From NCBI GenBank assembly GCA_024278155.1, contig JAJRTT010000228.1, positions 1 to 16,243 of the forward strand: a stretch of 16,243 nucleotides of DNA, in the 5' to 3' direction. Position 1 is the first letter of the stretch, and the number at the start of each line of letters is the position of its first letter. Both the position numbers and the translations under genes were made by a program. The notes beneath the pieces are model-generated. The model worked only from the letters and a program-made list of their open reading frames with translations, was not told the origin of the DNA and made no database searches. Below are positions 1 through 7,324 of this stretch, piece by piece. This DNA is from Bacteroidota bacterium (GTDB lineage Bacteria > Bacteroidota > Bacteroidia > Bacteroidales > JAADJA01).

Positions 1-362
1 GTGGTCCACTCATGGGCGGTAACACAGTTAACACTGGCAATGACCGGTATCATCACCTCTTTCTTGGCCTTCGAAATCAAATCGAGGTATTTGTTCAATT
101 CCTTTTCCTTCACGTGCAGGTCGATATAATCAAATGTTTCCGAATGCTCGGCATACATAAAACTGTCCTTCTCGGCCATCTTTAGTTTATGTTCCGCTTC
201 CATCATAATTTGTTCTTCGAACAATGATTTCAGCACAACTGCACCGGCACCGTTCTTTTCCAGTTCCTTGATTTTTTCGACAGAATCGGTCAGGCCCGAA
301 CTCCCAACAATAATGGGGTTGTTCAATGTCAATCCGAGGTATTTTGTTGTTAAATCAGCCAT
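1..362 (-). CDS. Dihydroorotate dehydrogenase-like flavoprotein (3' part beyond window)
   Basis: The first 120 codons are visible, starting with ATG at 362-360; the gene runs off the left edge. The protein begins MADLTTKYLGLTLNNPIIVG, followed by SSGLTD and a GAGAVVLKS segment. This is the N-terminal beta/alpha-barrel start of the class 1 PyrD/dihydroorotate dehydrogenase superfamily, where an FMN sits at the mouth of the barrel. VIASVNC near the window edge fits the next barrel strand. The FMN-contact and catalytic parts are outside the window, so true PyrD activity cannot be judged. Many Bacteroidota carry a separate 'dihydroorotate dehydrogenase-like' protein of unknown substrate, and this resembles that group. 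It lies 170 bp downstream of an NfnA/PyrK-like and NfnB-like pair on the same strand, which makes a redox partnership plausible but unproven. Confidence 0.75.
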   Translation of the reverse strand, partial: MADLTTKYLGLTLNNPIIVGSSGLTDSVEKIKELEKNGAGAVVLKSLFEEQIMMEAEHKLKMAEKDSFMYAEHSETFDYIDLHVKEKELNKYLDLISKAKKEVMIPVIASVNCVTAHEWT

Positions 363-393
363 TTTGTTTATTGTTATTTTAGACTATTAGAAC

Positions 394-536
394 CAAGATT
401 ATAAGATTCAAGATTAATAGGTTCAAGATTATTGGATAGATATGACAAAAATACAGCAAATATTATTGGCTTCTTGCATCTTGGCCCTACACATCTTGTT
501 TCTATACATCTTGGTTCTATACATCTTGATTCCTAT
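394..536. repeat. Two opposed arrays of 15-bp repeats
   Basis: On the plus strand, CAAGATT occurs at 394, 409 and 424, exactly 15 bp apart. Its near reverse complement, CATCTTG, occurs at 477, 492, 507 and 522, again exactly 15 bp apart. The two arrays therefore face each other across a spacer of about 40 bp. A 12-bp exact inverted match (TAGAACCAAGAT at 388-399, ATCTTGGTTCTA at 508-519) lets the arms pair. The last unit overlaps the stop codon of the NfnB-like gene. The function is unknown. It could form a long imperfect hairpin in the transcript between the NfnB-like gene and the PyrD-like gene. Confidence 0.8.
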
Positions 537-2017
537 TTATTAATTTTTTCCTGAATATATTTGTGCATGCCCGCAGCTGCTTTTCGTCCATCGCCCATGG
601 CCAAAATAACGGTTGCCCCTCCCCTTACGATATCGCCACCTGCAAACAGTTCGGGAATGGATGATTGCATGGTATCCTGATCGACAACGATTGTTCCCCA
701 GTCGGTCATTTTCAGGTTTGGCAAACTTGCGGGGATCAAAGGATTTGGCGAAACACCAACACTCACCACAACTGTATCCACATCAATTTCAAATTCGGAA
801 TTGGGGATAACGATCGGCCTTCTCCTTCCTGAAGTATCCGGTTCGCCCAATTCCATTTTCTGGATCCTCATCCTGTTCACCCTGCCGTTTTCATCGGCAA
901 AATACTCAACCGGATTGTGCAGGTTCATAAATTCAATCCCCTCTTCCTGTGCATGTTTTACCTCCTCAACACGGGCAGGCATTTCAACAAGTGAGCGCCT
1001 GTAAACAATCACCGATCTTTCAGCGCCCAACCTTTTGGCAGTCCTTACGGAGTCCATTGCTGTATTTCCACCACCGATAACGGCCACGTTTTTCCCTTTT
1101 AAAACAGGTGTGTCAAAATCAGGGTTTGCTGCGTTCATCAGGTTTACACGGGTAAGGTACTCATTTGAAGATAAAATCCCGTTGTAGTTTTCGCCCGGGA
1201 TATTCATGAACCTTGGCAATCCCGCACCACTTCCCACAAAGAACGCTTCATAACCCTGTTCCTTCAATTCATCGATGGTAGCTGTTCTTCCAACCAGGAA
1301 ATTCGTTTTGAACTTAATACCCATTTTCCGCATTACCTCGATTTCCACGTCCACGATTTCGTTCGGGAGCCTGAACTCGGGGATTCCATATTTCAAAACC
1401 CCGCCAATTTCATGAAGTGCTTCAAAAACGGTCACATCATAACCCAGTTTGCAAAGATCGCCAGCTGCACTTAAACCGGCAGGGCCTGATCCAATCACAC
1501 CAACTTTTATCCCATTGGGGGCAGCAACTTCAGGGATTGCCATCTGTCCGCTGTTGCGCTCATAGTCAGCCGCAAAACGTTCGAGGTTACCAATGGCAAC
1601 AGCAGGTTTTTTCAAACTGATGGTGTAGAAGCAATTGTTCTCGCACTGTTTGTCCTGCGGACAAACGCGGCCACAAACCGCTGGCAGGGCATTGGTCTCT
1701 TTTAAGACCACGGCAGCGCCCAAATAGTCACCCGTCTCGATTTTCTTGATAAACTTGGGGATATTGATTCCCACTGGACAGCCGGTAATACAGGTTGGGT
1801 TTGCGCAATCAATACACCGTCTGGCATCGGCAAGAGCCAGTTCTTCGGTAAGCCCGAGGTTAACTTCATCAATATTTTTGTTCCTGACATTGGGGTCCCT
1901 TTCAAGCATATCGTTTCTTTCACGGCCTGTCCGCTCCTTGGCTTTCATGGACTTTCGTAATTCGGCACGCCATTCCTGGTTACGTTCTGCTTTCAGATAT
2001 TCTTTTATGTTTTCCAT
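533..2017 (-). CDS. NfnB/GltD-like iron-sulfur FAD oxidoreductase, large subunit
   Basis: This 494-residue protein belongs to the glutamate synthase small subunit / NfnB / SudA family. Residues 66-90 carry a Cys motif (C68, C71, C76, C80) and a second one lies at C115, C119, C125 and C129, as expected for two [4Fe-4S] clusters. An FAD-binding glycine motif (VIGSGPAG) is at about 174-181, an NAD(P)-binding motif (VIGGGNTA) at about 313-320, and the C-terminal FAD motif AGGDIVRGGATV at about 459-470. No glutaminase or glutamate synthase large subunit is nearby. Instead, the preceding gene encodes a PyrK/NfnA-type subunit, separated by a single base. That pairing matches NfnAB (NADH-dependent reduced ferredoxin:NADP+ oxidoreductase) and the related sulfide dehydrogenase SudAB. 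NfnB is the better guess, but the two activities cannot be told apart from sequence alone. The product is expected to be cytoplasmic. Confidence 0.85.
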   Translation of the reverse strand: MENIKEYLKAERNQEWRAELRKSMKAKERTGRERNDMLERDPNVRNKNIDEVNLGLTEELALADARRCIDCANPTCITGCPVGINIPKFIKKIETGDYLGAAVVLKETNALPAVCGRVCPQDKQCENNCFYTISLKKPAVAIGNLERFAADYERNSGQMAIPEVAAPNGIKVGVIGSGPAGLSAAGDLCKLGYDVTVFEALHEIGGVLKYGIPEFRLPNEIVDVEIEVMRKMGIKFKTNFLVGRTATIDELKEQGYEAFFVGSGAGLPRFMNIPGENYNGILSSNEYLTRVNLMNAANPDFDTPVLKGKNVAVIGGGNTAMDSVRTAKRLGAERSVIVYRRSLVEMPARVEEVKHAQEEGIEFMNLHNPVEYFADENGRVNRMRIQKMELGEPDTSGRRRPIVIPNSEFEIDVDTVVVSVGVSPNPLIPASLPNLKMTDWGTIVVDQDTMQSSIPELFAGGDIVRGGATVILAMGDGRKAAAGMHKYIQEKINK

Positions 2018-2018
2018 T

Positions 2019-2846
2019 TTATTCAGCGTTTTTTAAATATTTTTCATAGGCTTCCGCTTCCAGTTCCTTGTATCCTCCAAGCCTCGACATCATCTCCTCA
2101 AAGTTAACTTCATGGGCATCGAATTCAGGTCCGTCAACACAAACAAATTTTGTTTTTCCACCAACCGAAACCCTACATGCACCACACATCCCTGTTCCGT
2201 CAACCATAATCGTGTTCAAACTGGCTTCGGTCGGGATATTGTATTTCTTGGTCGTAAGTGCCGCAAACTTCATCATGATCGCAGGCCCGATTGTCATACA
2301 CATATCTACCTTCTCGCGTTTGATTACTTCTTCCATTCCGGCAGTAACCAAACCTTTCCTCCCGGATGACCCGTCATCGGTCATTAAAATCACTTCATCT
2401 GAAAACTCACGCATTTGATCTTCAAGGATAATCAGGTCTTTTGTCCGGGCAGCGAGAACTGTAACAACCCTGTTGCCAGCTTTTTTAAAACCTTCAACAA
2501 TCGGGAGCAAGGGGGCAACACCTACGCCACCACCGGCGCAAAGGACAGTGCCGATATTCTCGATATGGGTTGCTTTGCCCAGTGGGCCAACCACGTCCCT
2601 GATCACATCACCTTCGTTCAATGCCAGTAATTTGGCAGATGTGACACCAACTTTCTGGACAACAAGGGTAATTGTCCCCTTTTCGATATCGGAACCAGCT
2701 ATTGTAAGCGGGATACGCTCACCTCTTTCATCAATTCGTATTATAACGAAATGTCCTGGTTTTCTTGATTTCGCAATCTCGGGAGCCTCAATGACAAGCT
2801 TTGCTACGTTCTCTGAGAAAAACTCCTTTTCTACAATTTTATTCAT
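2019..2846 (-). CDS. NfnA/PyrK-like [2Fe-2S] FAD/NAD(P)-binding subunit
   Basis: This 275-residue protein has the layout of the ferredoxin-NADP reductase superfamily branch containing PyrK, NfnA and SudB. The FAD-binding RIPLTIA motif is at 44-50, the nicotinamide-binding GGGVGVAP motif at 105-112, and a C-terminal iron-sulfur segment carries D216, C221, C224 and C236. Asp plus three Cys is the ligand set described for NfnA; PyrK uses four Cys. This favours the Nfn/Sud branch over a pyrimidine-pathway PyrK. The stop codon is one base from the ATG of the large-subunit gene, so the two are almost certainly co-transcribed and translationally coupled. The start at 2846 gives the usual N-terminus (MNKIVEKEFFSENV), and a candidate promoter lies just upstream. 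Confidence 0.85.
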   Translation of the reverse strand: MNKIVEKEFFSENVAKLVIEAPEIAKSRKPGHFVIIRIDERGERIPLTIAGSDIEKGTITLVVQKVGVTSAKLLALNEGDVIRDVVGPLGKATHIENIGTVLCAGGGVGVAPLLPIVEGFKKAGNRVVTVLAARTKDLIILEDQMREFSDEVILMTDDGSSGRKGLVTAGMEEVIKREKVDMCMTIGPAIMMKFAALTTKKYNIPTEASLNTIMVDGTGMCGACRVSVGGKTKFVCVDGPEFDAHEVNFEEMMSRLGGYKELEAEAYEKYLKNAE

Positions 2847-2878
2847 CCTGTATTTTACCTTTTAATTTTGAAAAACGA

Positions 2879-2908
2879 CAAATGTATGTAATTTTATTAG
2901 ATATAAAA
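2879..2908 (-). promoter_or_regulatory. Candidate Bacteroidota-type promoter of the nfn-like operon
   Basis: Read on the minus strand, TACATTTG (2886-2879) matches the TAnnTTTG -7 element exactly. A T-rich TTTT (2908-2905) sits 18 bp upstream in place of the TTTG -33 element. The start codon follows about 33 bases after the -7 element. The -33 match is imperfect, so this is a reasonable but unproven assignment. Confidence 0.4.
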
Positions 2909-3046
2909 GAGGGAATCAAATAAAGGGATAAAAATTCTTATAAATCAATATGATATAGAAATAATTTATATCTGGTCTAATTTATAAATAAGGGCCTGCA
3001 AGGGTTTTAAGGTCCAGTTTCAAACTCTTCCAATCGTTCATTATTT

Positions 3047-3224
3047 CGTCATTACCGACCCAGCCATGCAACCTGCAAACACCACACGGGTCATTGCGAT
3101 CATAGCGAAGCAATCTGTCAACTATGAAAGGCAACAAAGCAGTGAATGGTAATGGCGGCAGTCGGAATAGCATGTGGATTCCTCACGCTACCGCACATTG
3201 CCGGCGCATTGGTTCGGAATGACG
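3047..3224. repeat. MITE/REP-like element with imperfect terminal inverted repeats
   Basis: This element occupies much of the 386-bp spacer 2847-3232; the rest of that spacer is AT-rich and shows no gene. The left end (CGTCATTACCGACC, 3047-3060) is an imperfect inverted copy of the right end (GGTTCGGAATGACG, 3211-3224). Inside, GTCATTGCGATCATAGCG at 3090-3107, followed by AAGCAATC, resembles a dispersed repeat often seen in environmental bacterial genomes ('cattgcga...gcgaagcaatc'); that comparison is from memory. A partial internal inverted copy lies near 3148-3165. Its base composition is clearly more GC-rich than the flanking DNA. It has no coding capacity for a transposase, and no target-site duplication is obvious. 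The right end sits 8 bp from the stop codon of the neighbouring gene. Confidence 0.6.
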
Positions 3225-3232
3225 TTGTTGAA

Positions 3233-6200
3233 TTATTTCACAGTAATCACCGAAATCCGTTTCTTTCCATCCATCCTTATTTTTATTGGTTTTTTGAAAC
3301 GGACATGGCGGAAGAAATTTGTTTTTTCAACCAGTTCCTGTTCATTTAGTTTTTCATAGCTGATATAACTTCCCGATTTTTCAGGTTGAACCGAAAAATA
3401 GCCCACATTGGCCGAAGTGAGGTTGTGGAAAAAATGGGAACCCGAGGATGCATCCAAAGGATAGCCCTTCAGGCTGGTCTCGACGATTACTTTTGCATTT
3501 GAAATCTGTGGCCAGTCAACCGGGATACCGATCCATTTGTCGCGCGTTCCCCAACGGCCCGGCCCAATCAGGACATATTGTTTACCGGACTTTATCATCT
3601 TTGCGTTTATTTGGGCAATCTCTTCCACCATTTCTTCGGTTTTCGATTTATCGAACAAAGAATTGTCAACATAAACAACATCCTCAATATCCTTGATCAA
3701 TCCGCTTCCCATCCCTTTCTCGGCATATAGGACAATATCTTCCTGTTTTATCTTTTTCATGTCCACTTCATAATCCTGAGCTCCGCCGATCATGGGTTTT
3801 ATCTGCAAAAGATAAAACGAAGTTTTGTAATCCTCGTCCCTGTTCAGGTCGATGGCAAATTCTATTTCAACCGGGCTGCCCATTGCTTCTTTCACAATAT
3901 CAAGGACCACTTCAATTGTTTCGGCCATTGGTGCATATTTATACTTTAAAACATTGGCAAAGTCCACGACCCGAGGCCCGGGCTTATCTATCCCAGGCGT
4001 GATTACATTATTGTTGGCATCGAAAACAGAAGCGCAATGCTTCAGCGTTCCATGTTTTTCAGCTTCGTAAAGATCGAGCTTGCAAAGGCCCGCGGTATCC
4101 CCTTCCATAAGGTCGGGGTTTTGATTCTTCAGGTTTACGGCAAAAAACTGCACCTGTGAGTCCCGCACCTGGTCTTTTGTGCTACTTATGGAAGTTGTGG
4201 GGTATTTTGGCGAAAACCGAAAGGCTTTTTCCCCCTCCACCACATACTTCCCCAAACCAAGGGCCGCCACGGCAAAGCCTTCTTCCGGTTTCATATGGCC
4301 AAAAGGATAGTAATTATAGGACTGGGCCACACCACTGATATGTGGATAAAAAACTGTCCCGTATTCATTGCCCACGACCTCCTGGATGATGATGGCCATT
4401 TTTTCCTCTTCGATTTTATAGTTCACCGCCTTGATATATCCACGGGCAACATCGTAATAAACCGAAGCATACACCAATTTAATCGCATCCGTAACCTGTT
4501 TCAAGCGGACGCTCGGATCCGGATGGTTATTGGGCAAAAGGTAGGTCTCAAAAATCCCGGCAAAGGGCTGCATCAAGCTATCTTCGAACAGGCCGGATGA
4601 GCGGATGGCTATCGGTGTTTTCATCAATTTCAGAAGAGATTTCAGCTTGCCTGTCAAGGTTGGCGTAAGACTGGCTTTCAGAAAGAGTTCCTTGATCTTC
4701 CCGTAAGAAATGTATTCGGTCTTAACATAATGCAAATCGTTCCGATCGAAGAAATATTCAAATTCGTCCGTTCCGATAAAAGAGGTTTTCGGTGCCCTGA
4801 TATTGATCCCTTGCACATAATTGGAAAAATCGAAATTATAAATAAGGGAATTGATAAACGCCAGCCCCCGGCCTTTTCCCCCCATTGCCCCTTCTGACAA
4901 GGTAACGATATTGGTTTCGTCCAGGATGGCGGTTTCTTCAAAAGGCACTACTTTTCCCTGGTTCTGTTCGCCCCTGAATTTCTCGATTACGTTGATCAGA
5001 TATTTCCGAAGGGATTCAGGTTCCTTGAAATCGGTCGTCTTCTTGGGATGGAGGATTTTTGCGGCCTGAATTTCACCCCTTGCCATCAACCATAATGAAA
5101 AATGGTCTTTTCGGGCATGATACAAAATCGATTCGCTGGGGATTGTCCGTAAATGTTTTTCAAAATCCTTTAAGGATTTAACCTCAACCAGTTTTTTACC
5201 TTTTCCATCCCGGTAAACAAAATTCCCAAAACCGAGATAGTGCATGATAAAGCTTTTGAATTCCTGGACGAGGTTTTCAGAGTTTTTGTCGATAAAGGTT
5301 GATTTTAACCGATGGGCTTCTTCTGCCGAATCGGGATTGGAAGATTGGATAATGACCGGTATGTCTTTCTTTTCGCCACGGATATGCTTTACAAGCTCAA
5401 AACCGGCCCTCTTGTTCATCTTGCCGTTTTTTTTGTATTTCACATCCGTGATGAGGCAAAATATATTGTCTTTGTATTTGTTGAAGATCTCAATGGCCTC
5501 TTCATACGTGGTTGCCAATAATATTTTTGGCCTTGCCCTAAGTTTCAACAGTTTATACAAATCATCCGTGCTCACATCATCAATTATCCTTCTTGTTTGT
5601 GCCAATACGGTTTGATACAGCAAGGGCAGGTACCTCGAATAATACAAGGGGGAATCTTCAACAAGCAATATCACCCTGACCAGTCCTTTGCGCGTGTCAT
5701 TATCGGCATTAATCCGGTCCTCAACCTGCTTGATCATGGCAAAAAATATCCGTGATTCGCCATTCCAGACAAATATGCTGTCGAAGGAAAACGGTTTCCT
5801 TTTCTTTTCAAAAAAATCAATATCACTATTGTTGTTCAAAAGGAGAAAGACAGGGATATATGGAAATGCGTTTTTTATTTTTTTGCTTAAAACAACCGGG
5901 GTCTTTTTGTCCACGCCAACCATGATAATTATAAGGTCGAAATGTTTTGAATTCAATTGTTCTTCTGCTTCTTCAACAGTTGAAACCCCTGTGATCCGTG
6001 GCAGGGAGGTAAGGTTCAATTGGGCATATTCACCCATTATCTGCTCCGAAAAATGGCCTTCCTTTTCAATAATGTAAGCATCGTAAAGATTGGCTACAAG
6101 CAATATCTCCTTAACTTTAAACGGCATCAGGTCATGGAAAATATCCCTGTCATAATTATTTTTGTTGAGGAAACGCTGCAATAATTGCTTGCTTGTAATG

Positions 6201-6688
6201 CTACAAACATCCTTCTGTTTATCGGGCTTTGTTGTTTTTCTGTTATAGCCATGCCTTTTGAGTACCGCCTCGCCTTTAATACTGTTCAAATAGCCCGAAA
6301 CGATATTGGCAAGGTTGATTATCAAATCCCTTTCTTCTTTCAGGAAAGGGCCTTCATCGGCTTGTGGAAAGCTTTTGGAATAATAAATCTCAATTCGGCC
6401 AATTTTATTGCCAATGGTTTCAAACTCCTGGATTAGTGCTTTTTCGGTTTTCAGGAAATTATTCGACCTGTATTCTTCATCATCAAATATAATCCTTGCT
6501 GAGGTAAATTCAGGGTACTGCCATCCGGCGGGAAGGATGTGGGCAATCTGTTGCAAAGTCTCTAATTTCGATTTCCCCTCCTTTATAATCGCAGTTGCCC
6601 GGTTTATCGTTGCAAGCTCTTTTAACCTTTCCAGGGTTTGTGAGCGCAGCTCCTCATAACCGGGTTGGTTGACATCTTTTTCTTTCAT
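3233..6688 (-). CDS. GAF-receiver-receiver-PEP synthase-type ATP-grasp fusion protein
   Basis: This 1151-residue protein is assembled from signalling and dikinase parts. Residues about 40-140 look like a GAF sensor domain. About 195-315 is a degenerate receiver fold (ILLVAN where the acidic pair should be). About 338-485 is a second receiver with an acidic pair (E343, D344), a candidate phospho-acceptor D415 in LITDV, and K468. Residues about 597-970 are the ATP-binding domain of pyruvate phosphate dikinase/PEP synthase, with GGKGRGL at 603-609, IRSSGLFEDS at 695-704 and LQIKPMIGG at 961-969. The C-terminal part carries IGPGRWGTRD (1041-1050) and SSGSHFFHN (1081-1089). The swivelling phosphohistidine domain (TSH motif) and the C-terminal PEP/pyruvate barrel of true dikinases are absent. 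Similar proteins in Bacteroidota are usually annotated 'PEP/pyruvate-binding domain-containing protein'; their function is unknown. It stands alone, with a repeat element beyond its 3' end and a decayed toxin locus upstream. It should not be called PEP synthase. Confidence 0.85.
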   Translation of the reverse strand: MKEKDVNQPGYEELRSQTLERLKELATINRATAIIKEGKSKLETLQQIAHILPAGWQYPEFTSARIIFDDEEYRSNNFLKTEKALIQEFETIGNKIGRIEIYYSKSFPQADEGPFLKEERDLIINLANIVSGYLNSIKGEAVLKRHGYNRKTTKPDKQKDVCSITSKQLLQRFLNKNNYDRDIFHDLMPFKVKEILLVANLYDAYIIEKEGHFSEQIMGEYAQLNLTSLPRITGVSTVEEAEEQLNSKHFDLIIIMVGVDKKTPVVLSKKIKNAFPYIPVFLLLNNNSDIDFFEKKRKPFSFDSIFVWNGESRIFFAMIKQVEDRINADNDTRKGLVRVILLVEDSPLYYSRYLPLLYQTVLAQTRRIIDDVSTDDLYKLLKLRARPKILLATTYEEAIEIFNKYKDNIFCLITDVKYKKNGKMNKRAGFELVKHIRGEKKDIPVIIQSSNPDSAEEAHRLKSTFIDKNSENLVQEFKSFIMHYLGFGNFVYRDGKGKKLVEVKSLKDFEKHLRTIPSESILYHARKDHFSLWLMARGEIQAAKILHPKKTTDFKEPESLRKYLINVIEKFRGEQNQGKVVPFEETAILDETNIVTLSEGAMGGKGRGLAFINSLIYNFDFSNYVQGINIRAPKTSFIGTDEFEYFFDRNDLHYVKTEYISYGKIKELFLKASLTPTLTGKLKSLLKLMKTPIAIRSSGLFEDSLMQPFAGIFETYLLPNNHPDPSVRLKQVTDAIKLVYASVYYDVARGYIKAVNYKIEEEKMAIIIQEVVGNEYGTVFYPHISGVAQSYNYYPFGHMKPEEGFAVAALGLGKYVVEGEKAFRFSPKYPTTSISSTKDQVRDSQVQFFAVNLKNQNPDLMEGDTAGLCKLDLYEAEKHGTLKHCASVFDANNNVITPGIDKPGPRVVDFANVLKYKYAPMAETIEVVLDIVKEAMGSPVEIEFAIDLNRDEDYKTSFYLLQIKPMIGGAQDYEVDMKKIKQEDIVLYAEKGMGSGLIKDIEDVVYVDNSLFDKSKTEEMVEEIAQINAKMIKSGKQYVLIGPGRWGTRDKWIGIPVDWPQISNAKVIVETSLKGYPLDASSGSHFFHNLTSANVGYFSVQPEKSGSYISYEKLNEQELVEKTNFFRHVRFKKPIKIRMDGKKRISVITVK

Positions 6689-6689
6689 T

Positions 6690-6946
6690 TTAATTAATAT
6701 GGTGTTCTATTTCTTTATACGATTCTAAAAACACTTTATCGCAAAACAACTTATTAGAAGGGACTTCTATTAATTCATTACTTTCAAGAAACAAATAGAA
6801 TGAACAAGTTGCCTGCCTTGCCGGTCAGGCAGGCAAGGCACAAATTTTCCTAAACCAATTTCTTTTAGTTTCTCAATAGTTGGTTTATGATTATTAAACC
6901 AATGAATAAAAATATTCCTATCACATAAAACTAAATCCTTTTCCAT
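6690..6946 (-). pseudogene. Broken PIN-domain (VapC-like) toxin gene
   Basis: An ATG at 6946-6944 lies inside the last codons of the upstream antitoxin-like gene (16-base overlap), a classic toxin-antitoxin arrangement. The frame reads MEKDLVLCDRNIFIHWFNNH and continues KPTIEKLKEIGL. This resembles the start of PIN-domain nucleases, with the first acidic residue at D9 (usually followed by T or S, here R). After about 35 residues the frame enters a GC-rich palindrome (6809-6840) and ends at TAA 6772-6770, giving only 58 residues against about 130 for a complete PIN protein. A shifted frame stays open beyond the palindrome to TAA 6692-6690, one base before the start of the next gene, but it carries no recognisable PIN motif. 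The toxin is almost certainly inactive. Confidence 0.6.
6809..6840. repeat. REP-like GC-rich palindrome inside the broken toxin gene
   Basis: TTGCCTGCCT (6809-6818) pairs with AGGCAGGCAA (6827-6836). Alternatively TGCCTTGCC (6814-6822) pairs with GGCAAGGCA (6832-6840). The same stretch can therefore fold into two mutually exclusive hairpins. It stands out as a GC-rich island in AT-rich surroundings and marks where the toxin reading frame stops resembling a PIN domain. A related GGCAGGCAGG string occurs at 13608-13617. Confidence 0.7.
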
Positions 6947-7176
6947 GCCTGATTTCTTAATTGTTCAAGAGTTTTAGGATTATCTGACCACAATCCCGCA
7001 AAATCAGATATTAAAGGTTTGCCTTTAGGTAAACGAATGGAGGCAGTTAGGTCAGTACCAGAGGAATTTCCTGATTCATCTACTATTTTTAGTTCGGTAA
7101 CACTTTTTAACCTTTTTAAAAGATCAACAATAAAATCTACACTTTCATCCTTTAGTTTAATTGTTATTGTTTGCAT
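6931..7176 (-). CDS. Putative VapB-type antitoxin
   Basis: This is an 81-residue protein. The N-terminal half (MQTITIKLKDESVDFIVDLL) looks like a beta strand plus helix used for dimerisation or DNA binding. The C-terminal half (DFAGLWSDNPKTLEQLRNQAWKR) matches the 'FAG-W ... tleeiR..aWkR' tail that I recall from antitoxins partnered with PIN toxins. Its stop overlaps the start of a PIN-like gene by 16 bases, which supports the assignment. Because the toxin is broken, this gene is probably an orphan remnant or has a retained regulatory or protective role. The exact antitoxin family is uncertain. Confidence 0.6.
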   Translation of the reverse strand: MQTITIKLKDESVDFIVDLLKRLKSVTELKIVDESGNSSGTDLTASIRLPKGKPLISDFAGLWSDNPKTLEQLRNQAWKRI

Positions 7177-7211
7177 TTGAACTATTGTTTGTTATTGAAT
7201 GGCAGAAAAAA

Positions 7212-7219
7212 CAAAATTA
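7212..7219 (-). promoter_or_regulatory. Candidate -7 promoter element of the toxin-antitoxin locus
   Basis: On the minus strand TAATTTTG matches TAnnTTTG exactly and lies 35 bases before the antitoxin ATG. A GTTG about 22 bases upstream could be the -33 element, though it is imperfect. This promoter may also feed the large downstream gene, since no terminator is evident between them. Confidence 0.4.
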
Positions 7220-7324
7220 ATAAAATTGAGGTGACCCGAATCAACTTTCTTCATTTTTTTGCCTGGGCCCTTTGTACCTGATTGCTTCCATATCACTTTA
7301 GCAAGAAACCTATCTTACATGACT

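Noticed and set aside
394..536. CRISPR-like array
   Set aside because: The repeats are only about 7 conserved bases at a 15-bp period, change orientation midway and have no unique spacers of protospacer size; no cas genes are present.
533..2017. Glutamate synthase small subunit GltD
   Set aside because: The family overlaps, but the partner gene is PyrK/NfnA-like and no GltB large subunit is nearby, so the Nfn/Sud reading is preferred.
2982..3349. Small open frames around the spacer 2982-3349
   Set aside because: They lie across the inverted-repeat element or the end of the ATP-grasp fusion gene, show no family resemblance and no convincing translation start.
3233..6688. Phosphoenolpyruvate synthase or pyruvate phosphate dikinase
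   Set aside because: Only the ATP-grasp domain is present; the phosphohistidine and PEP/pyruvate domains needed for the reaction are missing.
7177..7324. Terminator downstream of the minus-strand gdh gene
   Set aside because: Only weak 5-6-bp stems without a proper T-run were found, so no call was made.
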